From contig NZ_JANQOM010000045.1 of the NCBI RefSeq assembly GCF_028289625.1, positions 41,688-105,687 of the forward strand: a DNA stretch of 64,000 nt. Reading direction: 5' to 3'. Each line of letters begins with the position of its first letter. The first letter of the stretch is position 1. Under the pieces are notes generated by a model. The model did not search any database, was not told where the DNA came from, and saw only the letters and a program-made list of their open reading frames with translations. Positions 25,567 through 35,557 of the stretch are shown here, piece after piece. The stretch comes from Winogradskyella sp. Lineage in GTDB: Bacteria; Bacteroidota; Bacteroidia; Flavobacteriales; Flavobacteriaceae. Both the position numbers and the translations under genes were made by a program.

Positions 25567-26483
25567 ACGAAAAATATATTGAACTAAGAACCCGAAGTAC
25601 GTTTGGTGATATTATCAACACTTACTTTTTATTTCTAAAATATAATTTTAAGTCTTATACCAATTTGTACTTAAGATACAATGCCGTGAGTATAATTTTG
25701 ACCCTAATCTGTTCTTATTTACTAGTGACAGGTTTTATGGGCTTGGCAAGTAAAGATTTTAGATTTGGTATGGGTAACAATGTCGCGTCAGACAGCTATT
25801 TCATTGCAGGTATCGTCATACTCTTGTTAATTGTATTTGTAACATCCTTAATTAATTATAGCTTTTCAAGCGCTTACATAGCTGAATATGTGAATAATAA
25901 AGGGAAAATTGTTTCCAAAAACATCTGGAATAGTATCTTAAATAAAATTGGGACCATTATCATTTTTATACTCATTGGTGGTCTTTTATATGTTGTATAT
26001 ATAGTTATCTCTATGATAGTAGCTTTCATTCCATTTTTAGGAATGATTATTCAATATGGATTGAGCTTTTCAATGACTGCTATTTTTGGTTTAACGTTTA
26101 TGTCCATTTTTTCAGACAAAAAAGGATTTGGAGAAGCCATTTCTGAAGGATTCGATTTCACCTTTTCAAATTTTTGGCGTGTTATTCTTTTTGGTTTGGT
26201 TATTGGAATACTAAATCTGATGATAACGGTTTTAATTATATCTGTACCAGGATTTATCATTGGTATTTATGCTTATTTTTCCGCCAGTAGCAATATCAAT
26301 ATTGCAACAAGTACCTTTGCGACTTTAGTCTTTACATTTGGTTTTGCTGCATTTTTATTGGCTTTTATTTATACACAAGCCTTATCACAACTATCTTATG
26401 GTATTTTATATTACAATCTTTATGAATTAAGGCATAACGTTTTTCTTCAAAAGAAAATAGATCAAATCGGTGTTAATGACTAA
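25563..26483 (+). CDS. Predicted multi-pass membrane protein of the MoxR operon
   Basis: A 306-aa protein I cannot name. It has about six membrane helices (near residues 38-60, 80-105, 125-160, 165-185, 205-235 and 250-275), a short cytosolic start and a polar C-terminus (KKIDQIGVND). The GTG start overlaps the SpoIIM-like stop by four bases (GTGA), and its own stop overlaps the DUF4129 gene, so translation is coupled through the operon. The conserved position suggests a role with the neighbouring membrane proteins. Confidence 0.78.
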   Translation: MNEKYIELRTRSTFGDIINTYFLFLKYNFKSYTNLYLRYNAVSIILTLICSYLLVTGFMGLASKDFRFGMGNNVASDSYFIAGIVILLLIVFVTSLINYSFSSAYIAEYVNNKGKIVSKNIWNSILNKIGTIIIFILIGGLLYVVYIVISMIVAFIPFLGMIIQYGLSFSMTAIFGLTFMSIFSDKKGFGEAISEGFDFTFSNFWRVILFGLVIGILNLMITVLIISVPGFIIGIYAYFSASSNINIATSTFATLVFTFGFAAFLLAFIYTQALSQLSYGILYYNLYELRHNVFLQKKIDQIGVND

Positions 26484-27204
26484 ACTGAACTTTAAACATA
26501 TAAGTACTCTTGTATTGATATTGGTTTATTCCTTTACAATTAGCGCCCAAGACACTATTGTAAAGCAAGATTCTTCCGAACTTGAGGTGACCTATTTTAA
26601 AGAAAACTTTAAAGATAATTATTCTGGTGACGATTTTAATTATTCCATAAACGATACTGGCGGTATCAATCTCATGCAGCGTATTCTAAGATCTTTTTTT
26701 ACTTGGTTAAGCGAAGTTTTTGGTTTTGATATTGACTTTATGGATTACCAAACTATGGAGTATATCGTTTATGGGCTATTGGGCATTATTGTGCTTTACT
26801 TATTGATAAAGTTCTTATTGCAAAACCCTGTGAGTACTGTATTTAAAACCGAAGACAAAGCTATTGAAGGCTTCAGTTATGTGGAAGAGAATATTGAACA
26901 AGTAGATTTTGACAAACTCATTAAGCAAGCCCTAAAAGACAATAATTACCGTTTGGCTACGCGTTACATGTACCTCAAATCCTTAAAGGTTTTGGCAAAT
27001 AAAAAGACCATAGAATGGCATTACGACAAAACTAATACAGACTACCTACATGAAATAAAAGATTCAAAATTGAAAGCTCTGTTTAAGCGTATATCTTATA
27101 TCTACGATTACGTTTGGTACGGGGAATTTCCGATTGACGAACACAATTTCAATAGAAATAAAAACGATTTTGACCAACTTATAAAATCAACTCTGCGTGG
27201 ATAA
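26476..27204 (+). CDS. DUF4129 domain-containing membrane protein
   Basis: A 242-aa protein with a signal peptide or first helix (residues 8-26, ISTLVLILVYSFTISAQ) and a periplasmic part. A second helix (about 94-115, YIVYGLLGIIVLYLLIKFLL) is followed by a C-terminal DUF4129 domain that includes NNYRLATRYMYLKSLKVLANKK and ISYIYDYVWYGEFPI. ATG 26476 is preferred over the GTG at 26470. It overlaps the upstream gene by eight bases and the downstream gene by eight. DUF4129 occurs with MoxR, DUF58 and transglutaminase-like genes. Confidence 0.82.
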   Translation: MTKLNFKHISTLVLILVYSFTISAQDTIVKQDSSELEVTYFKENFKDNYSGDDFNYSINDTGGINLMQRILRSFFTWLSEVFGFDIDFMDYQTMEYIVYGLLGIIVLYLLIKFLLQNPVSTVFKTEDKAIEGFSYVEENIEQVDFDKLIKQALKDNNYRLATRYMYLKSLKVLANKKTIEWHYDKTNTDYLHEIKDSKLKALFKRISYIYDYVWYGEFPIDEHNFNRNKNDFDQLIKSTLRG

Positions 27205-28402
27205 GCGTTCTAAAATAGCACTTTACATCATTGGCGCTGTTATTGTTTTTATGATGATTGCAGAAGTTACCAAACCCAAAGCAATCAATTGGCGAGACTC
27301 TTACTCGGCGGCGGACAAAATTCCTTTAGGTTGCTACATTTTGTTTAATGAACTCGAAACTTTTACCAATGAAGATATATTAACATCTGAACGATCTATT
27401 TATGAATATCTAAAACGTGTAGATACGTCAACAACAAAGACGCTCATCTTTATTAACAACTATCTTAGTTTTGATGGGGAAGAATCAAAAACTTTAATGG
27501 ACTTCGTCGAAAAAGGTAATACCATCTTTATGAGCGGGAATTACTTTTATGGTAACGCACTCGATTCACTTAATATTGCTGTTGAACGTCGTTATGGGAA
27601 TCTATACAAAAAAACTTCTGAGCATAAATTTACAAGTCCTAGCCTTCAAAAGAATAACCGTCAGTTTAAAGATGTGATTGAAAACAGTCACTTCAGTTCT
27701 ATTGATACCCTAAAAACTACTGTTCTAGGGACAATCACAACGAAAAACGACGATGACATTGATGAAACACAAGCAAATTTCATAAAGGTTGATGTGGGTG
27801 AACATGGTGGGCAATTCATATTGCACACTAATCCTTTTGCTTTTACCAATTATCATCTCATAAATGACAAAGAAGACTATACTGCTACTGTTTTATCTTA
27901 TCTTCCCAAACAACAAATTATTTGGGATAATAATTATAAAAGTGGCCGAAAAGTTATTACGAGTCCACTGCGGTTTATTCTACAAAATACGGCCTTAAAG
28001 TGGGCTTTTTATATCAGTATGTTTGGTCTTATTTTGTTTGTGGTTTTTAGAGGAAAACGAACACAGCGTATTATTCCTGTTATCAAAAAACTTGAAAATG
28101 CTACCGTAGATTTTACTAAAACCATTGGTGAACTCTATTATCAGCATGGTGATTTTACTAATATTATTCAAAAGAAGATTGAATACTTTTTAGAATTCGT
28201 ACGGAGAAATTATTATCTAGACACCAATCAGCTAGATCAAAGTTTCATAGAAAAATTGAGCATAAAGTCCACTAACACCAAAGAAGATACAAAAGCATTG
28301 GTGGACTACTTGGTTTTTTTAAAGTCCAAAAAATACCATTCCGAACAAGAGCTTATAGAACTTAACAAAAAAATAGAATATTTTACAAAACATAGATTAT
28401 AA
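27197..28402 (+). CDS. DUF4350 domain-containing membrane-anchored protein
   Basis: A 401-aa protein with one N-terminal helix (about residues 7-23) and a DUF4350 region (about 35-240: SYSAADKIPLGCYILFNELETF and TKTLIFINNYLSFDGEESKTLMDFVEKG). A second helix lies near 272-290 (WAFYISMFGLILFVVF), followed by a cytosolic C-terminal tail. The start is GTG at 27197, inside the DUF4129 coding end. The stop TAA shares its last base with the ATG of the MoxR gene. DUF4350 domains resemble a class I glutamine amidotransferase fold, without a known activity here. Confidence 0.82.
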   Translation: MDKRSKIALYIIGAVIVFMMIAEVTKPKAINWRDSYSAADKIPLGCYILFNELETFTNEDILTSERSIYEYLKRVDTSTTKTLIFINNYLSFDGEESKTLMDFVEKGNTIFMSGNYFYGNALDSLNIAVERRYGNLYKKTSEHKFTSPSLQKNNRQFKDVIENSHFSSIDTLKTTVLGTITTKNDDDIDETQANFIKVDVGEHGGQFILHTNPFAFTNYHLINDKEDYTATVLSYLPKQQIIWDNNYKSGRKVITSPLRFILQNTALKWAFYISMFGLILFVVFRGKRTQRIIPVIKKLENATVDFTKTIGELYYQHGDFTNIIQKKIEYFLEFVRRNYYLDTNQLDQSFIEKLSIKSTNTKEDTKALVDYLVFLKSKKYHSEQELIELNKKIEYFTKHRL

Positions 28403-29463
28403 TGGAAGATCAAAATACACCATCATCTGAAAACTTAGATGAGAATATCCCAAATGATTCAAACAACACACAACAAACCCCAGAAGAATCTTCTGAGGAT
28501 TTTAAAAATCGTATAGATTTAAAACCTTTACAAGATAGTGTGGATCAGATTAAGCAAGAAATTGCCAAATTTATCGTGGGGCAAAATGAAATGATTGAAC
28601 TTTTAATTATTTCTATTCTCACTAATGGTCATTCGCTTATTGAGGGTGTGCCTGGTGTTGCAAAAACAGTTACAGCAAAGCTATTAGCTAAAACTATGGA
28701 CATTGATTTTAGTCGTATTCAATTTACGCCAGATTTAATGCCAAGTGATATTTTGGGAACATCTATTTTTAATGTTAAAACCAATGAGTTTGAATATAAA
28801 AAAGGGCCTATCTTCTCTAACATAGTGCTTATTGACGAAATCAACAGAGCACCAGCTAAAACTCAAGCAGCTTTGTTCGAAGTTATGGCCGAACGTCAAA
28901 TTACCATGGACGGCAAACGTTACGATATGTCGCTTCCCTTTTTGGTTTTTGCAACACAAAATCCAATTGAACAAGAAGGTACGTACCGATTGCCAGAAGC
29001 GCAGCTAGACCGCTTTTTGTTTAAAATAGAGGTTGACTATCCTTCGCCAGAAGATGAAGTACAAATTCTAATGGAAAATCATAAGCGACTAGATGTAATG
29101 GATTTTGATACGATCTCTACTGTATTATCTTCTAAGGCCATTAAAAAATATCAAGCGCTCATAAAGCAGATTATCGTTGAAGATAATCTCTTAAACTATA
29201 TTGCCTCTATTGTAACCAATACACGGAACAACGCCAACTTATACCTAGGTGCATCACCTAGGGCATCCATTGCTATTTTAAATGCCTCTAAGGCCAATGC
29301 TGCAATAAAAGGAAGGGATTTTGTGACTCCAGATGACATAAAACGATGCTCTAAAGCCGTATTAAAGCATCGTTTGGTGTTAACACCCGAGCGTGAAATG
29401 GAAGCTTTTACGGTCGATAAAGTTGTAGATCAAATTCTAGAAACTATTGAGATTCCGAGATAG
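28402..29463 (+). CDS. MoxR family AAA+ ATPase
   Basis: A 353-aa cytoplasmic AAA+ ATPase. It has a ~50-residue acidic, polar N-terminal extension, then Walker A (GVPGVAKT, near residue 80), Walker B (VLIDEINRA, near 144), sensor 1 (FATQNPIEQEGTYRLPEAQLDRF, near 195) and sensor 2 (GASPRASIAIL). MoxR proteins act as chaperones that help insert metals or assemble complexes, usually with von Willebrand A or DUF58 partners. The DUF58 gene follows directly with one base shared. Confidence 0.93.
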   Translation: MEDQNTPSSENLDENIPNDSNNTQQTPEESSEDFKNRIDLKPLQDSVDQIKQEIAKFIVGQNEMIELLIISILTNGHSLIEGVPGVAKTVTAKLLAKTMDIDFSRIQFTPDLMPSDILGTSIFNVKTNEFEYKKGPIFSNIVLIDEINRAPAKTQAALFEVMAERQITMDGKRYDMSLPFLVFATQNPIEQEGTYRLPEAQLDRFLFKIEVDYPSPEDEVQILMENHKRLDVMDFDTISTVLSSKAIKKYQALIKQIIVEDNLLNYIASIVTNTRNNANLYLGASPRASIAILNASKANAAIKGRDFVTPDDIKRCSKAVLKHRLVLTPEREMEAFTVDKVVDQILETIEIPR

Positions 29464-30794
29464 TGAAGCGCCTTTTTAAACATACCTATCTAACCTTTCG
29501 GTTTTTCATATTAGCCATAGTATTTGTGGCACTATTCATCTTGTCTTACATCTATCTAGGTTTACTGAGTATCGTTACCGCTCTGTTTTTTGTTGCTGTA
29601 GGACTGGTAGTCGTCGATCTTATTTTACTTTTCAAGCAAAAAGGAATTTCCGCTTCTCGAATTCTGCCAGAAAAACTAAGTAACGGCGATAATAATCCCA
29701 TTGAACTTACGCTCACAAATAACTATAACTTCAAAACTGAACTATTACTCATTGATGAGCTACCGTTTCAATATCAAAAACGCGATTTTGAGATTAAAAC
29801 ACAACTCAATAAACACCAAGAAAAAAGAATTACCTACACCCTAAGACCTCTAGAACGAGGTGAATACTATTTTGGCCATCTTAATGTTTATGTTAACTCA
29901 CCTGTTGGATTGGTGACCAGACGCTTTCAGTTTGCTAAAAATGCCATGGTACCTAATTATCCTTCGTTTTTGCAATTACGCAAGTACATGCTTATTGCTT
30001 TCTCTAATAAGTTGTTTGAATATGGATTAAAGAAGATACGTCGCATTGGCCATACCATGGAGTTTGAGCAGATTAAAGATTACGTGCCAGGTGATGACAT
30101 AAGAAACATCAACTGGAAGGCTACAGCAAAACGCAATCAATTAATGGTTAACCAGTATCAAGATGAACGTTCACAACCTATTTACAGTGTTATTGATAAA
30201 GGCAGAGCTATGAAAATGCCTTTTGAAGGACTAAGCCTATTAGACTATGCGATTAATGCGGCTTTAGTTATCAGTAATGTAGCATTAAAAAAACAAGATA
30301 AGGCAGGAATGTTTACATTTTCGAGAAAAGTTGAAAATCGAGTAGCTGCAGAACGCAGACCTACGCAAATGAATAAAATTCTAGAAACGTTGTATAACAT
30401 CAATACTGATTTCTCAGAATCTGATTTTTCGAGATTATATATTGATGTTAAAAGGACGATAACGCAACGTAGTCTACTGCTGCTCTATACTAATTTTGAA
30501 ACCCTTGATGCGCTACATAGACAACTACCCTATCTTCAAGCCATAGCAAAAAATCATCTATTGGTTGTTATATTCTTTGAAAATACGGAGTTAGAAAAGT
30601 TGACCAATGTTGAAGCACACAATACCTTTGAAATCTTTCAGAAAACCATCGCAGAGAAATTTATGTACGAGAAAAAAATGATTGTAAACGAACTTCAAAA
30701 ACATGGTATACAGACTATTTTGACAATACCACAGAACTTAACTATCAATACGATTAATAAGTATCTGGAAATTAAGGCAAGAGGTTTGTTGTAG
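29463..30794 (+). CDS. DUF58 domain-containing membrane protein
   Basis: A 443-aa protein with two N-terminal membrane helices (about residues 14-55), a beta-rich domain (about 70-170) and a DUF58 region with the hallmark motif DYVPGDDIRNINWKATAK near residue 205. The rest resembles a von Willebrand A fold (QPIYSVIDKGRAM). DUF58 proteins are standard partners of MoxR ATPases. It starts with GTG on the last base of the MoxR stop codon and is the last gene of the block; no clear terminator follows. Confidence 0.9.
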   Translation: MKRLFKHTYLTFRFFILAIVFVALFILSYIYLGLLSIVTALFFVAVGLVVVDLILLFKQKGISASRILPEKLSNGDNNPIELTLTNNYNFKTELLLIDELPFQYQKRDFEIKTQLNKHQEKRITYTLRPLERGEYYFGHLNVYVNSPVGLVTRRFQFAKNAMVPNYPSFLQLRKYMLIAFSNKLFEYGLKKIRRIGHTMEFEQIKDYVPGDDIRNINWKATAKRNQLMVNQYQDERSQPIYSVIDKGRAMKMPFEGLSLLDYAINAALVISNVALKKQDKAGMFTFSRKVENRVAAERRPTQMNKILETLYNINTDFSESDFSRLYIDVKRTITQRSLLLLYTNFETLDALHRQLPYLQAIAKNHLLVVIFFENTELEKLTNVEAHNTFEIFQKTIAEKFMYEKKMIVNELQKHGIQTILTIPQNLTINTINKYLEIKARGLL

Positions 30795-30874
30795 TCATTA
30801 GTGAAGAATAACTTATATAAAAGATCTACGAACCGTCAAGCCAAAATTCTATGATATCTCCAAAATTTAATCGG

Positions 30875-32530
30875 TTATTTTATTGAGACTTTTATAGTCA
30901 TAATAATATCTATAAGTGTTGCTTTTAGCCCATTAAATCCATTGATACCTTTTACGGATTTGGTTGTTGTTGTTTTACTATTATCAATATCCATTGTATC
31001 ATTAATACCCTCAAAAAAAAGTGCTTTTTCAGATTCTTCGAGACCTAGTTTGTCTAATTCTGCATTAGCACTTTCAATATCAAATAAAGCGATAGTTTCA
31101 ATTTTTAGAAGCATCAAATCACGTCTTTGTGTTTCATCATCTATAAATTTTATAAATTGATCTAAACCATCAGCCATTTCCTCTGCATTAAAATATAATG
31201 ATTTTTTTATGATGTTAACATCAGATCTATAATTTAGTCTTAATTCAATAAACGCTCTTTCGTCTAGAGCTGGTTTTAGATTTTCAATTTTCCGATCGAC
31301 TAATCTATAGTCTGGATCTTCTTTATACAGTTCATTTTCCATTTGAATAAGCGTCTTAAAACTCTTGTAAGATTGAGAATGGATAACTTCTTTACAAGAA
31401 TCTAGAATAGCCTGTGCTTGTACTGCATCCTTTGATGCCAAAAGTACGCTTTGATAAAGCTTGGTCTGTAGGGTGAACAATGATTTTCCTTTAAAGAAAT
31501 CCAACATTTGGGTCACCAAATGCACTTTAGTGTCATAATCACTCAAATTATTAACAGTTTTTAAATAAGATGAGAATACATTAAATCCGTCGGTCTCATT
31601 TAAAACAGATTCAAAAACTGAATCATCCAAATTTAGAGCCGTTTCTAAAAATCTTGTAGCCATATCCTGATCGCCCTTAAGACTATAGAGGAGTGCCTTT
31701 GGGATAGACATGTATCTAAAATTTTGAAAAGAACTTGAGCCACAATAACGGATTAAATCCTCTGCTATTTTGTAATTGTCATTTATAATTGCCGTTTCAA
31801 TCAAGACAAAGTGGGTATCTATGTCCAAGTTAAAAGATTCCAATTGATCTTTATAGGCAAGCATCAATTCATATATACGATTACGATTTTGTTTTGAAGC
31901 TAAGTACTTTATGTAAAGCTCGAAAAGATAAGCTTTTAAAATTGCTGAGGATTGAAGTTTATAATCATTCTTTAATGCAGTCAAGGCGTACTCTTCACCC
32001 TTGTAATAATTTTCCGTTTCCATATAATAAAGTGCATAGTACAAATCTTTATTTTTTTTATCTTTTATAATGGGGATAACGCTGTAAAGTAAGTCAAAGT
32101 TTTGCTCAGCAAAGTAACAAGTAGTACAAAATTCTACTAAAAGTCTTTGATAGTTTTGTAAATATGTTTGGTCTAAGCGTTCACAATAATTTGAAACAAA
32201 ATTAAAATCTTTTATACCCTTTGCATATACTCTAAAAAGTTGATATAATAAGTCGGGATGATAGGGAGCTTCATCAAGAGCCGCATTTAGATCTTTAATG
32301 AATTGCCCAAAATCAATAGCTTCATCTGGAGTAGTTTTAATCTTATTCACTACCTCTTGTGCCAAGGCTTCCTGCTCCGGCGTAAAATCTGTGCTTTGCG
32401 AAAAAGACAATAGTGGTGATAGTATTAAAATCAAGATTACTTTATTAAAGCCATAAACAATACAGTTTACAGATACCTTAGAGAAAGTTTGAATCTCATT
32501 TATATGGTCGTTGAATCTTTTTTTGCTCAC
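30875..32530 (-). CDS. Hypothetical secreted helical-repeat protein, 551 aa
   Basis: I do not recognise a named family. The mature part is almost entirely helical and resembles TPR-type solenoids (for example AYHPDLLYQLFRVYAKG, FNLDIDTHFVLIETAIINDNYKIAEDLI and LLYSLKGDQDMATRFLETAL). A hydrophobic segment ending LSFSQ (about residues 29-45) looks like a signal peptide, preceded by an unusually long ~28-residue polar extension with no internal Met to shorten it. The gene stands alone, converging on the DUF58 gene. Confidence 0.65.
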   Translation of the reverse strand: MSKKRFNDHINEIQTFSKVSVNCIVYGFNKVILILILSPLLSFSQSTDFTPEQEALAQEVVNKIKTTPDEAIDFGQFIKDLNAALDEAPYHPDLLYQLFRVYAKGIKDFNFVSNYCERLDQTYLQNYQRLLVEFCTTCYFAEQNFDLLYSVIPIIKDKKNKDLYYALYYMETENYYKGEEYALTALKNDYKLQSSAILKAYLFELYIKYLASKQNRNRIYELMLAYKDQLESFNLDIDTHFVLIETAIINDNYKIAEDLIRYCGSSSFQNFRYMSIPKALLYSLKGDQDMATRFLETALNLDDSVFESVLNETDGFNVFSSYLKTVNNLSDYDTKVHLVTQMLDFFKGKSLFTLQTKLYQSVLLASKDAVQAQAILDSCKEVIHSQSYKSFKTLIQMENELYKEDPDYRLVDRKIENLKPALDERAFIELRLNYRSDVNIIKKSLYFNAEEMADGLDQFIKFIDDETQRRDLMLLKIETIALFDIESANAELDKLGLEESEKALFFEGINDTMDIDNSKTTTTKSVKGINGFNGLKATLIDIIMTIKVSIK

Positions 32531-32769
32531 AACTGTTAGCCTTTAAGCCAATTTTATTATAAATTTAGAGAAATTGATTGTCAATAAATATAACAAATGT
32601 CATATCATGGCTAATGGCTAAAATCACAACTCGTCCCGCTAAAAATACATTTCGGTAAACTCAATTATTCTATGTTAGAAGTTTGTTGGATATTTGAATC
32701 ATCAATCCGACTTTACTAGAAGTTTCGACGGATAAATCAAAAAACAATAACCATTAAAACACTATTAAA

Positions 32770-33186
32770 ATGAAAAATTTAGTTTTAACTTTCGCTTTAG
32801 CTTTAAGCACTTTATTAGGTTTCTCTCAAGATGAAGGCATTACCATTACAGTAACTATAGACAACGTTACCAGTGACGAAGGCAAAGTATTAATGTCGCT
32901 TCACACGTCTGAAACCTTTATGAAAGGTAACGGAATTAAGGATGCTGAAACAAAAATTAAAGACGGAAAGGTAACTGTAAAATTTGAGAATGTATTGCCT
33001 GGGGAATATGCCATTCTAGCCCTGCACGATGCCAACGATAATAAGCGTATGGACTTCCAAGATAATGGGATGCCATTGGAGTCTTTTGGAACATCAAACA
33101 ACGTCATGGCTATGGGACCACCACAATACGATGATGCCAAATTTAAAGTAGAAAACAAAGATTTGGATTTAAATATTCGATTCTAA
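32770..33186 (+). CDS. DUF2141 domain-containing secreted protein
   Basis: A 138-aa exported protein with signal peptide MKNLVLTFALALSTLLGFSQ and a DUF2141 beta-sandwich: GKVLMSLHTSETFM, VKFENVLPGEYAILALHDANDNKRMD and PLESFGTSNN. Such proteins are periplasmic or surface-exposed with no known enzymatic activity. It converges on the receptor of the FecI/FecR unit, with a terminator between. It may be functionally linked to TonB-dependent uptake by context only. Confidence 0.88.
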   Translation: MKNLVLTFALALSTLLGFSQDEGITITVTIDNVTSDEGKVLMSLHTSETFMKGNGIKDAETKIKDGKVTVKFENVLPGEYAILALHDANDNKRMDFQDNGMPLESFGTSNNVMAMGPPQYDDAKFKVENKDLDLNIRF

Positions 33187-33211
33187 TATAACACAACATC
33201 AATCAAAAAAT

Positions 33212-33250
33212 AAAGCCTTCAATGACAACTGGTTCTTGGAGGCTTTTTTT
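33212..33250. terminator. Terminator between the DUF2141 gene and the receptor gene
   Basis: AAAGCCTTCAA pairs with TTGGAGGCTTT (one G-U) around a 16-nt loop, followed by a T run on the plus strand. A-rich sequence on the other side allows use in both directions. Confidence 0.75.
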
Positions 33251-33253
33251 AGG

Positions 33254-35557
33254 CTACCAATACAATCTAAACATAAAGTTTGGAGTAATCCCGATAGAAA
33301 AACGCTCTATCAGTTCAACTGGATCATCCAAACTATTATTTCCTCTGTACTCACGAGATATCAAATTATTTCTATTGTAAAGATTCCGGACGGAAATGCC
33401 AACCTTACCTCGCAATTTATTCTGTTTAGACATCTTGAAACTATAAGTAGAAGACAAATCCAAACGATGGTAAACGGGCAATTGACCTGTATTAACTCCA
33501 TCGTTAAACTCGATACCATCGTTTCCTTCTTCAGCTATGGTAAAAGGCCTTCCTGTTTGCCATTTCCAACCTAATGCTACCTGAAAACCATTCAACTTAT
33601 AACTTAATGCCGTGGAAACCGCATGTGTAATATTAGATTTAGACTTAAACGAATTGCCATTATTAAGGTTATTAAATTGGCTTCTAGCTCGGTTGTAGGA
33701 ATAACTAATCCAAGAGTTAAAGCCATCAAACTGTTTTTTTAGAAATACATCAGCACCAAAAATATTTTGATCACCAATATTAAAACCAATGCTCTCTGGA
33801 TTTAAAAAACCAAGAGATAATGCAGAAACATTTTCTAACCGCTTGTAGTAGACATCCGCATCAAAGCTAATACCACCAACAGCATATATAAATCCTAAGG
33901 AGGCGTGTTTACTGTTTATAATAGGAGAGTTATTCCCATTTGCCAAACGCCAGACTCTATTTTCTAGAGATAAATCACTAAACACGGTTTCATCGATTTC
34001 ATTAATAATCTGATTTTTTATCTCACCGCTAGCCTGAAGCTTCAATCGTTCGTTGACTTCCTTAAAAATTAATAATCGTGGTTCAAAACGAACGGCATCT
34101 AATTCTTGAAAATAAGTACTTCTCAAGCCAAGAGAAAGGTCAAACAATTTTGGGTTTTTGTAATCGATATTAGCATAGGCACTGTGTGTTTGTACAATTT
34201 GCTGCTCAGCGTCGAGGATAAAACTCAGATCTGTAGTATTAATAAAAGCATAAGCCACATCCTTGAGTGTATATTGATACCCTAAATCATAGTTAAATTG
34301 CTCTGAAGCTTTATAATTTAATTCGGTAGAAATACCCGAATCGAATATGGTGTTTCTTTTTTCAAAGTCTGAAACTTGTGTGTCATTTTCGGAAGTGATG
34401 AAGTTGTAATTAAACGCATAATCCGAGAAAAAGGCTTTTGTGGATTGCCTTAATTTATCATTCCAAATGACGTTCCAACCCACACCATAACCCGTATTTC
34501 TGATGGTTAGTATATCATTAAAATCCCTATTCGTTTCAGATTCATTTGAGTTGTAATCTAGCCGATTATCAATATTTATAATGCTAAGGTAAATACTGTT
34601 GGAGGCATTAGGTGTATAATTTAGCTTCACGTTATAATCAAAAAACGAGAAATCGTTGTCGCCATTTTCATTTTGACTAATTTTTGTGCTTTCAAAAACT
34701 TTATCCGCCAACTGATCAAAGGTAAAGGTTTCAAGAACATTGGTGTAGCTATGTCGTAATGAGGCTTGAAGACTCAACTTATCATCCACAATCGGTAATT
34801 CTAAAACAGCATCAGCATTAACTCCATTAACACCTAGTTCCGCTCGTATGTCATTAGATATTGTCGTTTTGGAATTGATATCTATAACACTCGATAAGCG
34901 TTCGCCATAGCGCGCATGTGTGCCTTTATTTATAAAGCTTATTTCTGAAGCTACATTAGGGTTTAAGGGAGATATCATTCCGAAGAGATGGCCTTTATGA
35001 TAAATATTAATGCCATCCCACAACACCCTATTCTGATCGGCATAACCACCTCTAACAAAAAAACCAGTAGCAGTCTCATTAGGACTTAATACTCCAGGCA
35101 AAAGTTGGATACTTTCCAATACATCGGGTTCAATTAGTCCTGGTAAAATCCCTAATCGTGAAGGATAAAGTTTATAACTACCATCACTATTTTTTTCAAT
35201 ACCTTTTGCGATATAACTTTTAACCACAACTTTGTCTAATGTTTCTGTGGCTATATTAGTTCGTCCAAATACACTTACAATGATGTATCGTTTTTCAACA
35301 AGTTGATAATAAAGGTTTGTTAAGGCTTGAAGCTCGCTTAAAACTTCGGATAATGTTCGCTTTTCACGAGAAAGCGAAACCCTCTTACCCTTTATATAAT
35401 CGTCCTTAAATGAAAAAAGAACATCATAAATGTCCTCAATTTCGGCAATGGCATCCTGTAAACTAATATCATTAAATTCAATATAAAAAGCCTCTTCTTC
35501 TTGAGAAAAGGCTAGTGTAGGAAGTAACATTAAGGCCAAGATATATATTAACCTCAT
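33254..35557 (-). CDS. TonB-dependent receptor with N-terminal STN signalling domain
   Basis: A 767-aa outer-membrane receptor. After the signal peptide (to about residue 19) comes an STN domain (about 22-97: FNDISLQDAIAEIEDIYDVLFSF and LSREKRTLSEVLSELQ), the part that contacts FecR in FecA-type signalling. A plug follows (about 120-220, with GFFVRGGYADQNRVLWDGINIY), then a beta-barrel ending in an aromatic residue (FMFRLYW). It overlaps the fecR-like gene by four bases (ATGA). No SusD gene is adjacent, so an iron, cofactor or peptide substrate is as likely as a glycan. Confidence 0.9.
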   Translation of the reverse strand: MRLIYILALMLLPTLAFSQEEEAFYIEFNDISLQDAIAEIEDIYDVLFSFKDDYIKGKRVSLSREKRTLSEVLSELQALTNLYYQLVEKRYIIVSVFGRTNIATETLDKVVVKSYIAKGIEKNSDGSYKLYPSRLGILPGLIEPDVLESIQLLPGVLSPNETATGFFVRGGYADQNRVLWDGINIYHKGHLFGMISPLNPNVASEISFINKGTHARYGERLSSVIDINSKTTISNDIRAELGVNGVNADAVLELPIVDDKLSLQASLRHSYTNVLETFTFDQLADKVFESTKISQNENGDNDFSFFDYNVKLNYTPNASNSIYLSIINIDNRLDYNSNESETNRDFNDILTIRNTGYGVGWNVIWNDKLRQSTKAFFSDYAFNYNFITSENDTQVSDFEKRNTIFDSGISTELNYKASEQFNYDLGYQYTLKDVAYAFINTTDLSFILDAEQQIVQTHSAYANIDYKNPKLFDLSLGLRSTYFQELDAVRFEPRLLIFKEVNERLKLQASGEIKNQIINEIDETVFSDLSLENRVWRLANGNNSPIINSKHASLGFIYAVGGISFDADVYYKRLENVSALSLGFLNPESIGFNIGDQNIFGADVFLKKQFDGFNSWISYSYNRARSQFNNLNNGNSFKSKSNITHAVSTALSYKLNGFQVALGWKWQTGRPFTIAEEGNDGIEFNDGVNTGQLPVYHRLDLSSTYSFKMSKQNKLRGKVGISVRNLYNRNNLISREYRGNNSLDDPVELIERFSIGITPNFMFRLYW

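Noticed and set aside
32531..32769. 239-nt gap before the DUF2141 gene as a riboswitch
   Set aside because: No recognisable conserved core or stable fold by eye; it can hold the divergent promoters.
33236..33574. 112-codon plus-strand frame after the DUF2141 gene
   Set aside because: It starts inside the terminator and is antisense to the receptor barrel.
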